From DASQUK01 sp046726215 (GTDB lineage Bacteria > Actinomycetota > Acidimicrobiia > Acidimicrobiales > VFJN01), in contig JBKPAA010000022.1 in assembly GCA_046726215.1 (NCBI GenBank), positions 1-64,000 of the forward strand: 64,000 nt of DNA, given 5' to 3'. Within the stretch, counting starts at the first letter, position 1. Each line of letters begins with the position of its first letter. The translations under genes were made by a program, and so were the position numbers. This document shows, piece by piece, positions 24,736-33,987 of the stretch. The notes below the pieces were generated by a model that was not told the origin of the DNA, made no database searches, and saw only the letters and a program-made list of their open reading frames with translations.

Positions 24736-25802
24736 GCAAGATCCGTCTCGCCATCGCCGGGGTAGGCAACTGCGCCAGCTCACTGGTGCAGGGCATCGAG
24801 TACTACCAGGACGCCGACCCGGCCGATCAGGTGCCTGGTCTGATGCACGTCGACCTCGGCGGCTATCACGTCCGCGACATCGAGGTCGTAGCGGCGTTCG
24901 ACGTCGACGCCGACAAGGTGGGTGTGGACGTCTCCAAGGCCATCTTCGCCGGCCGCAACAACACCATCCGCTTCGCCGACGTGGACGACCTGGGCGTTGC
25001 GGTCCAGCGCGGACCGACGCTCGACGGCTTCGGCGAGTTCTACCGCCAGGAGTGCCAGGAGTCTCCGGCCGACCCGGTCGACGTGGCCGAGGCGCTGCGC
25101 GAGGCCCGGGCCGACGTGCTGGTCGGATACCTGCCGGTCGGTTCCGAGCGGGCACAGAAGCACTATGCCCAGGCGTGCCTCGACGCCGGTGTGGCCTTCG
25201 TGAACGCCATCCCCGTGTTCATCGCTTCCGATCCCGACTGGGCCGCGCGCTTCAGCGAGGCGGGGGTGCCGATCGTGGGCGACGACATCAAGTCGCAGGT
25301 GGGCGCCACCATCGTCCATCGGACACTGGCCCGGCTGTTCGAGGACCGGGGCACCACGATCGACCACACCTACCAGCTCAACTTCGGCGGCAACATGGAC
25401 TTCATGAACATGCTGGAGCGGTCGCGGCTGAAGTCGAAGAAGGTGTCCAAGACCCAGTCGGTCACGAGCCAGATCGAGGCGGGCATCAGCGACCACGACG
25501 TGCACATCGGTCCCTCCGACCACGTGCCGTGGCTCGACGATCGCAAGTGGGCGTTCATCCGCCTCGAGGGTCGCAACTTCGGCGACGTGCCGCTGACCGT
25601 CGAGCTCAAGCTCGAGGTGCACGACTCGCCCAACTCGGCGGGCGTGATCATCGACGCCGTCCGCTGCGCCAAGCTGGCGCTCGATCGGGGCCTGGGTGGA
25701 CCGGTGCTGCCCGCCTGCCAGTACTTCATGAAGTCGCCGCCGTCGCAGGTACACGACGACGTCGCCCGCGACTCGCTCGAGGCCTTCATCACGCACGCCT
25801 GA
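24732..25802 (+). CDS. ino1: inositol-3-phosphate synthase
   Basis: The 356-residue enzyme converts glucose-6-phosphate to inositol-1(3)-phosphate with NAD, supplying inositol for phosphatidylinositol and mycothiol in actinobacteria. Visible motifs are the NAD-binding IAGVGNCASSLVQGIEYY, FINAIPVF-like FVNAIPVFIASDP, DDIKSQVGATIVHRTL, LNFGGNMDFMNML and SKTQSVTSQI. Overlaps the PadR gene by 4 bp and is followed by a strong terminator at 25843. A mycothiol-dependent enzyme family member at 62716-63459 fits with this pathway being active. Confidence 0.96.
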   Translation: MSKIRLAIAGVGNCASSLVQGIEYYQDADPADQVPGLMHVDLGGYHVRDIEVVAAFDVDADKVGVDVSKAIFAGRNNTIRFADVDDLGVAVQRGPTLDGFGEFYRQECQESPADPVDVAEALREARADVLVGYLPVGSERAQKHYAQACLDAGVAFVNAIPVFIASDPDWAARFSEAGVPIVGDDIKSQVGATIVHRTLARLFEDRGTTIDHTYQLNFGGNMDFMNMLERSRLKSKKVSKTQSVTSQIEAGISDHDVHIGPSDHVPWLDDRKWAFIRLEGRNFGDVPLTVELKLEVHDSPNSAGVIIDAVRCAKLALDRGLGGPVLPACQYFMKSPPSQVHDDVARDSLEAFITHA

Positions 25803-25842
25803 GCGACACCGGCACCCGCACCCTCGGGCGACCCACCGGTCC

Positions 25843-25878
25843 GGCCCCCGTCACCCGGCGGGGGCCGCAACTTTTTTT
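25843..25878 (+). terminator. intrinsic terminator of ino1
   Basis: GGCCCCCG (25843-25850) pairs with CGGGGGCC (25859-25866) around an 8-nt loop, followed by seven T residues at 25872-25878. This is a classical rho-independent terminator 41 bp after the ino1 stop. Confidence 0.85.
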
Positions 25879-25925
25879 CCGGAATCGACATCCGCGCGCA
25901 CCCCCAGCTCCGAATAACGCATGCA

Positions 25926-26102
25926 GGGTGCTGTCGGGCGCTGATGTGCGGGATCAAGCGCCGCGGCAGCACCCATGAACGAGTCCATTCCGCGCCCTAC
26001 CGCCCCCCGGCGGCGTCGGCCTGCGGCCGACACGACAACCCATGCCCTCCCCCGTGTCCCGGGGCCGGCCCTCCCCCTGTCCAGGCAAACCGGCCCCGGG
26101 AC
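25926..26102. other. hairpin-rich gap upstream of the ECF sigma gene
   Basis: The 373-bp gap between ino1 and the sigma gene has no convincing gene. After the terminator it holds three strong stems: 25926-25942 with 25957-25974 (14 bp around a small internal loop), 26015-26021 with 26025-26031 (7 bp, 3-nt loop), and 26056-26068 with 26090-26102 (13 bp perfect). Together they could be a structured 5' leader or a small RNA. No known riboswitch class is recognised. Confidence 0.45.
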
Positions 26103-26174
26103 GCTCGCGCTGAGTGTCGAAAACGCGCGAACAGTCGTATGCCAGGTACGGTTTCGGCGCCGGGGAGGAGAGGC

Positions 26175-26744
26175 GTGTACGAGAGCATCTCCCAGTCGAG
26201 CGATGCGAGCCTCGTCATCGCCGTCGGCCGCCAGAGCATGGCGGCGCTGGAGGAGCTGTTCCGACGACACGGGGGCGCCGTCGTGGCGCTGGCACGTCGG
26301 GTGACCCAGGACCCTCACCGCGCCGAAGAGGTGTGCCAGACGGTGTTCACCGATCTGTGGCGGACGCCGGATCGGTATGACCCCGAAAGGGGCGCCCTGC
26401 GCCCGTGGCTGCTGTCGCAGACGCACCGGAGGGGTGTCGACCTGGTCCGCTCCGAGACCGCCCGACGCCGGCGCCAGGAGCACGACGCCGCGCTGTCGCC
26501 CATGGCGGTCGACGAGGTCGAGTCGGTCGTACACACCGCAGCGCTGGCCGACGAGGTGCGCCGGGCGGTGCACCGCCTCCCGGCGCCCGAACGGGAGCCG
26601 ATCCTGCTGGCGTACTACGGGGATCGCTCCTATCGGGACACGGCCATGATGTTGGGCCTGCCCGAAGGGACCGTGAAGAGCCGCATCCGCTCGGGCCTGG
26701 CGAGCCTGCGCCGGGCCCTCGACGTGGAGGGGGTGCGGCCGTGA
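26175..26744 (+). CDS. ECF-family RNA polymerase sigma factor
   Basis: The 189-residue product has sigma region 2 (LEELFRRHGGAVVALARRVTQDPHRAEEVCQTVFTDLWR ... LRPWLLSQTHRRGVDLVRSE) and region 4 (LPAPEREPILLAYYGDRSYRDTAMMLGLPEGTVKSRIRSGLASLRRAL). The GTG at 26175 follows GAGGAG at good spacing. It overlaps the next gene, a zinc-finger anti-sigma factor, by 4 bp (GTGA). The pair resembles SigK/RskA-type systems. Regulon unknown. Confidence 0.9.
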   Translation: MYESISQSSDASLVIAVGRQSMAALEELFRRHGGAVVALARRVTQDPHRAEEVCQTVFTDLWRTPDRYDPERGALRPWLLSQTHRRGVDLVRSETARRRRQEHDAALSPMAVDEVESVVHTAALADEVRRAVHRLPAPEREPILLAYYGDRSYRDTAMMLGLPEGTVKSRIRSGLASLRRALDVEGVRP

Positions 26745-27556
26745 GCAACATGGAACAGCAGCACCCGTTCGACGAGATCGCGGTGTACGCCCTCGACGGC
26801 CTGGAGCCCGACGAGCAGGCCGTCATCGAGGCCCACCTGGAGCAGTGCCTCGTATGCCAGGCCGAGCTGGACGGCCACCTCGCCACGCTCGCCCGGCTCA
26901 CCCCCGACGAACCGGCGTCACCGACCCTGTGGGCCCGCATCGCCGAGTCCATCACCGCCGATGCCGGCGAGGACCTGGGGCGACCGTTGCTCGAGGCGGT
27001 CCCGTACCCCGGCGGTCGTCGCGCGGCCGAGCCGCGGCGGCGACCGGCGAGGCGCGGGGCCCCTGGTGCGGCCCGCACGGGTCCCCGCCACCTGGCTCGA
27101 CGGCGGCGGCCGTGGGAGAGGATCGCGGGGCTGGCAGCCGCCGCCGTCGTGCTGGTGGCGGCCGCCATCGGGGTCGGCTACCTGCTCGGGGACCGGGGCG
27201 AGAACCAGCCCGACCTGGCCGACCAGGCCCAGGACGCCATCGATGCCGGAGATCCGGTGGCCACGCTGGCGACCCCCGACGGCGGGGCGGTCGCCCGGGT
27301 GGTCGTGACCGACACGGGCACCGGTTACTTCCTCGCCGACGACCTGCCCACGTTGGAGCAGGGGCGCACCTACCAGCTCTGGCAGATCGACAGCGGCCAA
27401 CCGATCTCGTTGGGAACCGTGGGCGACGGCACGACCCCGGTCACCGCGGTCGCCGTCCCCTCCGGCACCACGACGATGGCCGTCTCGGCCGAGGCTGCGG
27501 GTGGGGCGGTCTCGCCGACACCCGACCAGATCGTCGCCCAGGGCGAGGCCGCCTGA
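26741..27556 (+). CDS. anti-sigma factor, zinc-finger type with RskA-like ectodomain
   Basis: The 271-residue membrane protein has an N-terminal ZAS motif H-x3-C-x2-C (EAHLEQCLVCQAEL, about residues 30-45), a basic linker and a single TM helix near 131-151. The extracytoplasmic domain ends with GRTYQLWQIDSGQPISLGTVGDG, typical of RskA anti-sigma-K. It should bind and inhibit the sigma factor encoded just upstream, releasing it on proteolysis or metal/redox change. GTG 26741 is coupled to the sigma stop; ATG 26750 is an alternative. Confidence 0.88.
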   Translation: MSNMEQQHPFDEIAVYALDGLEPDEQAVIEAHLEQCLVCQAELDGHLATLARLTPDEPASPTLWARIAESITADAGEDLGRPLLEAVPYPGGRRAAEPRRRPARRGAPGAARTGPRHLARRRRPWERIAGLAAAAVVLVAAAIGVGYLLGDRGENQPDLADQAQDAIDAGDPVATLATPDGGAVARVVVTDTGTGYFLADDLPTLEQGRTYQLWQIDSGQPISLGTVGDGTTPVTAVAVPSGTTTMAVSAEAAGGAVSPTPDQIVAQGEAA

Positions 27557-27593
27557 CCGGCATCCGCGGGCGCCGCCGGCACCGAACGAGGGC

Positions 27594-28436
27594 ATGCGAG
27601 TTGACATCGACCGTTACCGCGACCGGGCCGCCCGCGTCGACCTGGCGGGCATCGACTTCGAGGCCTTCCGCGACCGGCCGCTGCCCCCAGGGGCGATCCG
27701 CTGCCTGCGCTACATGCATGACATCGAGCACCACACGGTCTGCTACCTGCGCGACCTGCTCGTCACCCCGGCGCACCGCGATCCCGACATCACCACGTTC
27801 CTCACCGTGTGGAGTTACGAGGAGATGTGGCACGGGCACGCGCTGGGGCGGGTGCTGGACGCCCATGGCGAGCCCAACGGCGCCCCGCGCGTCGGCGAGC
27901 TGCGGCGGCGTCTCGGCGTCCGGGACCGCCTGTCGCCCCTGCTGCATGCGGTGGGGTCGACCGTGGCCGGCGACACCTTCCCGGCGGTGCACATGGCCTG
28001 GGGCGCAGTCAACGAGTGGACGACCCAGGCCGGCTACGCCCGCCTGATCGACCGGGCCCGCCACCCGGTGCTCACCGACCTGTTGTCGCGCATCATGCGC
28101 CAGGAGGGTCGGCATATCGCCTTCTACGCCGCCGAGGCCGAGCGGCGCCTCGCCGGCAGCCGCCGCGCCCAGCGCCTGTGCCGGGGGGCGTTGCGCCGGC
28201 TCTGGCGCCCGGTGGGAGCGGGCGTGATGCCAAACCGGGAGGTGGCGTTCATGGTCCACGAGCTGTTCGGCGACGACGGCGGCAGGGCCATCGCCCGGCG
28301 GATCGACCATCGCGTCGACGCGCTGCCGGGCCTCGACGATCTGCATCTGGTCGAGCGCGCAGTCGACCGCTACACCACCGGCATGGCCGGCGGTCTCCGG
28401 CCCGCCCCGGCTACGCCGGCACGGCTCGCAGCGTGA
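27594..28436 (+). CDS. ferritin-like diiron protein
   Basis: The 280-residue helical protein has a diiron ligand set in four-helix order: E45 (MHDIEHH), E77-x2-H80 (SYEEMWHGH), E141 (AVNEWTTQ) and E171-x2-H174 (MRQEGRHIAFY). This E, ExxH, E, ExxH spacing is that of the ferritin-like oxygenase/desaturase superfamily, so an O2-dependent oxidation of an organic substrate is plausible. It follows the anti-sigma gene by 38 bp and may belong to the same operon. Its last 26 bp overlap the convergent phosphatase gene. Confidence 0.72.
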   Translation: MRVDIDRYRDRAARVDLAGIDFEAFRDRPLPPGAIRCLRYMHDIEHHTVCYLRDLLVTPAHRDPDITTFLTVWSYEEMWHGHALGRVLDAHGEPNGAPRVGELRRRLGVRDRLSPLLHAVGSTVAGDTFPAVHMAWGAVNEWTTQAGYARLIDRARHPVLTDLLSRIMRQEGRHIAFYAAEAERRLAGSRRAQRLCRGALRRLWRPVGAGVMPNREVAFMVHELFGDDGGRAIARRIDHRVDALPGLDDLHLVERAVDRYTTGMAGGLRPAPATPARLAA

Positions 28437-30654
28437 GGACGGCCATGTCATCGGTGGGATCGTTGTCGACGAAGGCCACCGCCCGTGACTCGATGAGGTT
28501 GGCCAGCTCGGGGGCGGACAGACCCATCCCCTGGTAGAGCGCCTTCACCACGCCCTCCTCACCGAAGGCTCGCGTGCGACCCCGGCGGCGATCGGTCAGG
28601 CCGTCCGTGTAACAGACCAGCGCCTCACCGGGATCGAGGTGGACCACCGTGTCCGTGAGGCTGACGTCGTCGGTCACGCCCAGCAGGGTGCCGGGCACGC
28701 CCACGGGCTCGACCCGGCCCACCGCCCGACCGACGAGCGGCAGCGGGTGCCCTCCCGAGCACAGGATGAGGTCGACGCCCCGGGATGTGGGCTGTGCGGT
28801 CCCGACCAAAACCGTGCAGAACCGCGGGCTGATGGGGACGTGGTCGGCGTCGGTGCCCGCCCATTCGGCGGTGTGAAGCAGCAACATCTGGTTGAGGCGC
28901 GCCAGGATCGCCGACGGCATCACGCCGGCCATAGCCGACGAGCGGATCGTGTGTCGCACCAGTCCGCTCGTCGCCGCCGCCTCGACGCCGTGGCCGCACA
29001 CATCACCCACGGCGAAGACCCACCAGTTGGCGTCGGCCTGGAAGGCGTCGTAGAAGTCGCCGCCGACGTCGAGTCCCCGCCCCGCCGCCCGGTAACGGGC
29101 GCCGAGCTGGATCCCCGGGATCTCGGGGAGGCTGGCCGGCAGCAGGCTGTCCTGCAGGGCGCGTGCCACCACCGACTGCTCGTCGAATAGGCGGGCGTTG
29201 TCGACGATCACCGCGGCACGCGCCGCCACCGACTCGGCCAGCTCGAGCTCGTCGTCGGCGAACACCCGCCCAGCCGGGTTGCCGAACCCGATGGCGCCCA
29301 ACAGCCGCCCGCGGGCCCGGAGGGGGAAGATCGCCAGGCCGTCCACGCCCACGTCATCGAGGGTGCGGAGCCTGTCGCCCTCCGCGAACAACGGTCGCAG
29401 CACCTGCGCGGCCTGCGACCCACGAATCAGGGGTCGCCCCGCACGGAGCGCCTCGCCCACCTGCCCGACCTGTTCGACGTCCCGCGGGATCCGCTCCGCC
29501 AGGCGCCGCAGGGCTGCCAGCCTTGCGGGATCTACGTGTGCGGCGCCCACGACGGGTCGCGGGTCGGTGGTCGACTCGACCAGGCGGACGACGCACCAAT
29601 CGGAGATGCGGGGGACTGCCATACCGGCCAGCTCGGTGAGGGTGGCGTCCAGCTTCAGGCTGCTGGACAGCGCGCCGCTGAGGCGATCGAGGAACCGGAG
29701 CCGCTCCTGGTCGCGCTCGGCGGCCACCGCCAGGCGGGCCCGATCGAGCGCGAGTGCGCACTGCGCGGCGACGTCATGGAGCAGCTGGGGGTCGCTGCTC
29801 CGGAGCCGGCGCTCATCCTCGAACCCCACCCCCAGGGCCCCGAAGGGTCGCCCGGCGGCGTCGCGCAACGGGACCACCCTGAAGGCGTCGGCCGTCTCGG
29901 GCACGTCGAGCTGCGGGTAGCGGCGCCGGCGCTCGGCCGGAGTCGCGATCGTCACCCGCCGGCCGGTTCGCATCACCACGGCGGCGGGCAGGGGCGAACT
30001 GCGGGCGATGCGGGCGAAGCGGGGGTCCAGGACACCCGACGCGCCGGCGGCCACCAGCTCGTCGTCATCGGACAGCACATACAAGACGGCAGTGGACCCC
30101 CCCACCAGCGGGACGCCCTCGTCGAGCATCGCCTGCACGATCTCGTCGGGGTGACGCAGCCGGTTGAACTCCTCGATCAGCCGGGCCGCGCGGGCCGCCA
30201 CGCCGATCGAGCGCGTGGCGTCGACGAGCACCCCCGAGGCGCCCGGATCGCCGTCCGCACCGGCGGCGGCCTGGACCCGCAACACCGCCCACCGCTCACC
30301 GTTCCGCAGGCGCAACGCCTCTTCGCCCACCCCGCCTGCTTCCCCGGCCAAAACCGTCCGCACCGCCTCGGCCGCGGTCGGCCGATCATCGGGGTGGAGG
30401 AGCTCCAGCCATCCGTCGGCAAGGAGTGCAGGATCGTCGACCCTCGCCCCGGCGGGGCTGTCGAGCCGCGCCTCTCTGCATCGGCCGGTGCCGTCCCAAG
30501 TGAGCAACACGGCCAATGCACCGGAGGGCAACCCTCCGGCCTCATCGGTGGGCCCGGCCGGTAAGGGTTCGCTCGACACGAACCCATCCAGCGGGTCGGT
30601 CGCCAGACCGACGCCATCACGGGGTGGCGGGTGGGGGTCGGGCCGGACAGTCAT
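28411..30654 (-). CDS. GAF-domain sensor with PP2C (SpoIIE-type) serine phosphatase
   Basis: The 747-residue protein seems soluble. Residues ~35-150 are PAS-like, ~155-310 and ~330-495 are two GAF domains, and ~510-745 is a PPM/SpoIIE phosphatase with GGDFYDAF, VGDVCGHGVEAA, CSGGHPLPL, CYTDGLTDRRRG and DDMAVLTL. Proteins of this plan dephosphorylate anti-anti-sigma factors and so activate stress sigma factors. No kinase or STAS partner is adjacent. The ATG at 30654 precedes MTVRPDPHPPPRDG; a longer in-frame extension to 30783 would run into the divergent methyltransferase. Confidence 0.87.
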   Translation of the reverse strand: MTVRPDPHPPPRDGVGLATDPLDGFVSSEPLPAGPTDEAGGLPSGALAVLLTWDGTGRCREARLDSPAGARVDDPALLADGWLELLHPDDRPTAAEAVRTVLAGEAGGVGEEALRLRNGERWAVLRVQAAAGADGDPGASGVLVDATRSIGVAARAARLIEEFNRLRHPDEIVQAMLDEGVPLVGGSTAVLYVLSDDDELVAAGASGVLDPRFARIARSSPLPAAVVMRTGRRVTIATPAERRRRYPQLDVPETADAFRVVPLRDAAGRPFGALGVGFEDERRLRSSDPQLLHDVAAQCALALDRARLAVAAERDQERLRFLDRLSGALSSSLKLDATLTELAGMAVPRISDWCVVRLVESTTDPRPVVGAAHVDPARLAALRRLAERIPRDVEQVGQVGEALRAGRPLIRGSQAAQVLRPLFAEGDRLRTLDDVGVDGLAIFPLRARGRLLGAIGFGNPAGRVFADDELELAESVAARAAVIVDNARLFDEQSVVARALQDSLLPASLPEIPGIQLGARYRAAGRGLDVGGDFYDAFQADANWWVFAVGDVCGHGVEAAATSGLVRHTIRSSAMAGVMPSAILARLNQMLLLHTAEWAGTDADHVPISPRFCTVLVGTAQPTSRGVDLILCSGGHPLPLVGRAVGRVEPVGVPGTLLGVTDDVSLTDTVVHLDPGEALVCYTDGLTDRRRGRTRAFGEEGVVKALYQGMGLSAPELANLIESRAVAFVDNDPTDDMAVLTLRAVPA

Positions 30655-30758
30655 GGGTCCTCGAAGTCTCCCACCAAGCGCCGCTCGCCGCATCAGGCGT
30701 GGCCGCCCGTGCACCGAGCGCGCGAGCGGGAAAGCCCTGGCTGCGACAGACTGGCGGG

Positions 30759-31472
30759 ATGGCCCCCGCCCGCTTCTCGCCACGGGGATCGGACGGCACG
30801 GCAGCGGCGTCCGATGCCCTCCAGTACGGCCCCGGTCTGCCCCCGGAGAGCGAGCTCAAGCTGCTCGGACATGTCGACGGACGCCGGATACTCGACCTCG
30901 GATGCGGTGCCGGGTCCGGCGCGGTGGCGCTGGCCAAGGCGGGCGCCCGGGTGATCGCCGTCGATGAGCACGCCGCCAACGTCGGCGCCACCCGAGACTG
31001 CGCCGAGCACGAGGGCGTGAGGATCGAGACCCACCACGGCCCGCTGCCCGAGCTGGCCTTCGTGCGGGCCGACACGATCGACGCCGCGGTGTCGGTCTAC
31101 GGCCTGGCGGCCGCCGACGACCTCGACCGTGTCTTCCGGCAGGTCCACCGCGTGCTCAAGGCCGAGCGGCCGTTCGTGTTCTCGCTGCCCCACCCGGCGT
31201 TCACGCTCCTCGACCCCGACGGCGGCGAGCCGGTGCTGCGCCGATCGTGGTGGGATCCCAGCCCGGTGGCGTGGTCCGTGGCTCCCGGGCGGACCGAGCC
31301 CGACCGCCCGCGCACGCTCAGCGGCCTGTTCGCGAGCCTGGGACGAGCCAACTTTCGCATCGACGCCCTCGCCGAGCCCGAACCCGACCGGGCCGCCGCC
31401 GGCGACGGTTGGTCCGACGCCATGCGCTGGGTGCCGCCGACCCTGATCGTCCGGGCGCGCAAGGTCGCCTAG
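30759..31472 (+). CDS. SAM-dependent methyltransferase, class I
   Basis: The 237-residue protein has motif I ILDLGCGAGSGAVALAKAGARVIAVDEH, the acidic post-I residue D, and a FxxVHRVLKxxxxFxFSLPHP stretch typical of UbiE/Methyltransf_11-type enzymes. Substrate unknown. Divergent from the phosphatase gene (104-bp gap) and convergent with cca, with a hairpin covering both stop codons. Confidence 0.8.
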   Translation: MAPARFSPRGSDGTAAASDALQYGPGLPPESELKLLGHVDGRRILDLGCGAGSGAVALAKAGARVIAVDEHAANVGATRDCAEHEGVRIETHHGPLPELAFVRADTIDAAVSVYGLAAADDLDRVFRQVHRVLKAERPFVFSLPHPAFTLLDPDGGEPVLRRSWWDPSPVAWSVAPGRTEPDRPRTLSGLFASLGRANFRIDALAEPEPDRAAAGDGWSDAMRWVPPTLIVRARKVA

Positions 31473-31486
31473 GAGCAGGCTCCTAG
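31469..31486. terminator. hairpin spanning the two convergent stop codons
   Basis: CTAGGAGC (31469-31476) and GCTCCTAG (31479-31486) form a perfect 8-bp stem with a 2-nt loop. The left arm contains the methyltransferase TAG and the right arm the cca TAG. Probably a compact bidirectional terminator, though without T-runs. Confidence 0.5.
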
Positions 31487-32889
31487 TGGGGCGCCTCGTC
31501 ACGCGGCGCCCCGCGCCGGCGCCGATCCCACCAGGCCATCAAGCGGCGTTCCGCCTCGGCCTGCCCGAGCGGGCCCTCTTCGAGGCGCGCCTCCAGCAGC
31601 ATCGACAGTGCCTCGCCCACGACCGGGCCGGGCTTGACGCCGAGCAGCTCCATGACGCGGTTGCCGTCTATGTCGGGCCGGATCCGCTCGAGCTCCTCGC
31701 GCTTCCGTAGCTCGGTGATCCGGGCCTCGAGGTCATCCATCCGCTTGGCCAGCATGCGCGCCCGGCGCTCGTTGCGCGTGGTGCAGTCGGAGCGGGTCAA
31801 CTCGTTGAGGTCGTCGACCAGGGGCCCGGCATCGCGGGCGTAGCGCCGTACGGCGGCGTCGGTCCACACGTCGTCGCGGTAGCCGTGGAAACGCAGGTGC
31901 AAGAACACCAGCCGGGACACGTCGTCAATCGTCTCGTTCGAGAAGCGCAGCGCTCGCAGGCGCTCTCGTGCCATCCGGGCGCCGACCACCTCGTGATGGT
32001 GGAAGCTGACGCCCCTCGGCCCGATCGACCGGGTCTTGGGCTTGCCGATGTCGTGGAGCAGGGCGGCCAGGCGCACGACCAGACGAGGCGACGTCTTCGC
32101 CACGACCGCGATCGTGTGCGTCAGCACGTCCTTGTGGCGATGGATCGGATCCTGCTCCAGCCGAAGGGCCCGGAGCTCCGGGACGAACTCGTCGGCCAGC
32201 TCGGTGTCGACCAGGAACCACAGGCCGGCGCTCGGATCGTCGACCACCAACAACTTCGACAGCTCGTCACGCACCCGCTCGGCCGACACGATCCCGAGCC
32301 GATGGCGCAGTTCACGGACGGCGGAGACGAGCGCGGCGTCGGGCGCCAGCCCGTACGCGGCCATGAACCGGGCCGCGCGCATCATGCGTAGCGGGTCGTC
32401 CGAGAAGGAGACCTCGGGGGCCAGCGGCGTACGCAGTACTCCCTCCGCCAGGTCCGCCACGCCGCCGAACGGATCGATCAGCTCGATGTCGGGCAGGCGG
32501 AGCGCCATCGCGTTGACCGTGAAGTCGCGGCGGGACAGATCGTCGACGACGTTGTCGGCATAGACGACGTGCGGCTTGCGCGAGTCCTCGCGGTAAGCCT
32601 CCGCGCGATGGGTCGTGACCTCGAACATCAGGCCGCCCTTGCGGGCGCCGATAGTGCCGAACGCCTGGCCCTGCGTCCACGTCGAGTCGGCCCAGTCGTC
32701 GAGCAGCGCCAGCGTCTGCTCCGGGCGGGCGTCGGTGGTGAGATCGAGGTCTGCGCCCTTCTGCACGCGATCGAGGACCACGTCCCGCACGATCCCGCCC
32801 ACCAGATAGACCTCGTGCCCCGCGGCCGCGAAACGCTCGGCGAGGGGCCGGACGTCCTCGAGGATGGGGTGCAGCCGATCAGGGATCAC
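31483..32889 (-). CDS. cca: CCA tRNA nucleotidyltransferase / poly(A) polymerase family
   Basis: The 468-residue protein has the class II nucleotidyltransferase head (YLVGGIVRDVVL ... GADLDLTTDARPE), RRDFTVNAMALRLPD, the RMMRAARFMAAYG neck and a C-terminal HD domain with LLHDIGKPKTR. It adds or repairs the 3' CCA of tRNAs. The gene (pcnA in M. tuberculosis) marks the left end of the conserved block that runs to dnaA. Start MIPDRLHPILEDVRPLAERF fits the family. Confidence 0.94.
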   Translation of the reverse strand: MIPDRLHPILEDVRPLAERFAAAGHEVYLVGGIVRDVVLDRVQKGADLDLTTDARPEQTLALLDDWADSTWTQGQAFGTIGARKGGLMFEVTTHRAEAYREDSRKPHVVYADNVVDDLSRRDFTVNAMALRLPDIELIDPFGGVADLAEGVLRTPLAPEVSFSDDPLRMMRAARFMAAYGLAPDAALVSAVRELRHRLGIVSAERVRDELSKLLVVDDPSAGLWFLVDTELADEFVPELRALRLEQDPIHRHKDVLTHTIAVVAKTSPRLVVRLAALLHDIGKPKTRSIGPRGVSFHHHEVVGARMARERLRALRFSNETIDDVSRLVFLHLRFHGYRDDVWTDAAVRRYARDAGPLVDDLNELTRSDCTTRNERRARMLAKRMDDLEARITELRKREELERIRPDIDGNRVMELLGVKPGPVVGEALSMLLEARLEEGPLGQAEAERRLMAWWDRRRRGAPRDEAPH

Positions 32890-32909
32890 GGCGCGAGGGT
32901 AGGCGTTGG

Positions 32910-33938
32910 CTACGAAGCGTCGGCCCGGTGTTGCAACGCCCGGGCGTGCGCGAGCGCGGCACCGGCCACCACGTCCCGACCGGGCCCGCCCGACGTCGGC
33001 GCCTCCGGGTGCAGCCGACCGCCGGCGAGCGCCACCAGCACCGCCGCAGTCGAGTCACGCAGCGCTTCGAGGTCGTAGCCGCCCTCGAGGAACACCAGCC
33101 GGCGCCCCGGGGGGGCCAGCGCGAGCAGGTCCGCGGTCACATCGGCGTAGTCGCCCGCGGTCAGGGCGAGGTCGGTGAGCGGGTCCGCCCGGTGGGCGTC
33201 GAAGCCCGCGGAGAGCAGCAGCCAGGTGGGGCGGAAGTCCTCGACGAGAGGCACCACAACGTCCGCCACCGCGGCTCTGAAGACGTCGCCGGTGGCTCCG
33301 GGCGGCACCGGAACGTTGGCCGTGGTGCCCTGCGCCGCGCGCGCGCCGGTCTCGTGCACCGCCCCCGTCCCCGGATAGAGCGGGCACTGGTGGACGGAAA
33401 CGTACGCGACCCGGGGGTCGTCGTAGAAGGTTGCCTGGGTGCCGTTGCCGTGGTGGGCGTCGTAGTCGACGATGAGGACGGGCTCGCCCCGCTCGGCCAG
33501 GGCGGCCGCCGCCACGGCGACGTTGTTGAACAGGCAGAAGCCCATGGCGCGGCTCGCGAGCGCGTGATGGCCCGGCGGGCGCACCGCACAGAAGGCGGCG
33601 GTGAACTCGCCGGCGTCGAGGCCGTCGATGACGCTGAGGCCGGCGCCGGCCGCGAGAAGCGCCGCATCCCACGACGCCGCCCCGGCGCCGGTGTCGGGGT
33701 CGAGCCGGCCTCCCCCGCTCCGGCAGAATCGCTCGAGCGCCTCGACGTAGCGGTCGTCGTGGACGAGCCCGACCTCGGCCCGGGTGGCCGGGCGGGGGCT
33801 GACCGCCACCAGTTCGGCGTCGAGTCCGGCGCGGGCGGCGCCGGCGTGCACGGCGCGCAGGCGGTCCGGCCGCTCGGGATGGCCGGGCCCGGCCTCGTGC
33901 GCGAGGAACTGCGGGTGGGTGACGAAAGCGATCGGCAT
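32910..33938 (-). CDS. histone deacetylase-family (acetoin utilisation/AcuC-like) amidohydrolase
   Basis: The 342-residue zinc deacetylase shows all main motifs: GPGHPERPDRLRAV, RPPGHHA, the metal-binding DYDAHHGNGTQ, SVHQCPLYPGTG and GFDAHRADPL. Bacterial members remove acetyl groups from acyl-CoA synthetases, polyamines or other amines; the substrate cannot be told. The ATG at 33938 begins MPIAFVTHPQFLAHEAGPGH. It lies 20 bp upstream of cca on the same strand and is divergent from the GNAT gene. Confidence 0.9.
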   Translation of the reverse strand: MPIAFVTHPQFLAHEAGPGHPERPDRLRAVHAGAARAGLDAELVAVSPRPATRAEVGLVHDDRYVEALERFCRSGGGRLDPDTGAGAASWDAALLAAGAGLSVIDGLDAGEFTAAFCAVRPPGHHALASRAMGFCLFNNVAVAAAALAERGEPVLIVDYDAHHGNGTQATFYDDPRVAYVSVHQCPLYPGTGAVHETGARAAQGTTANVPVPPGATGDVFRAAVADVVVPLVEDFRPTWLLLSAGFDAHRADPLTDLALTAGDYADVTADLLALAPPGRRLVFLEGGYDLEALRDSTAAVLVALAGGRLHPEAPTSGGPGRDVVAGAALAHARALQHRADAS

Positions 33939-33987
33939 CCACCGATGACGGTAACGGGTATGGCGCCGTTGCATACCCTTGGGATGT

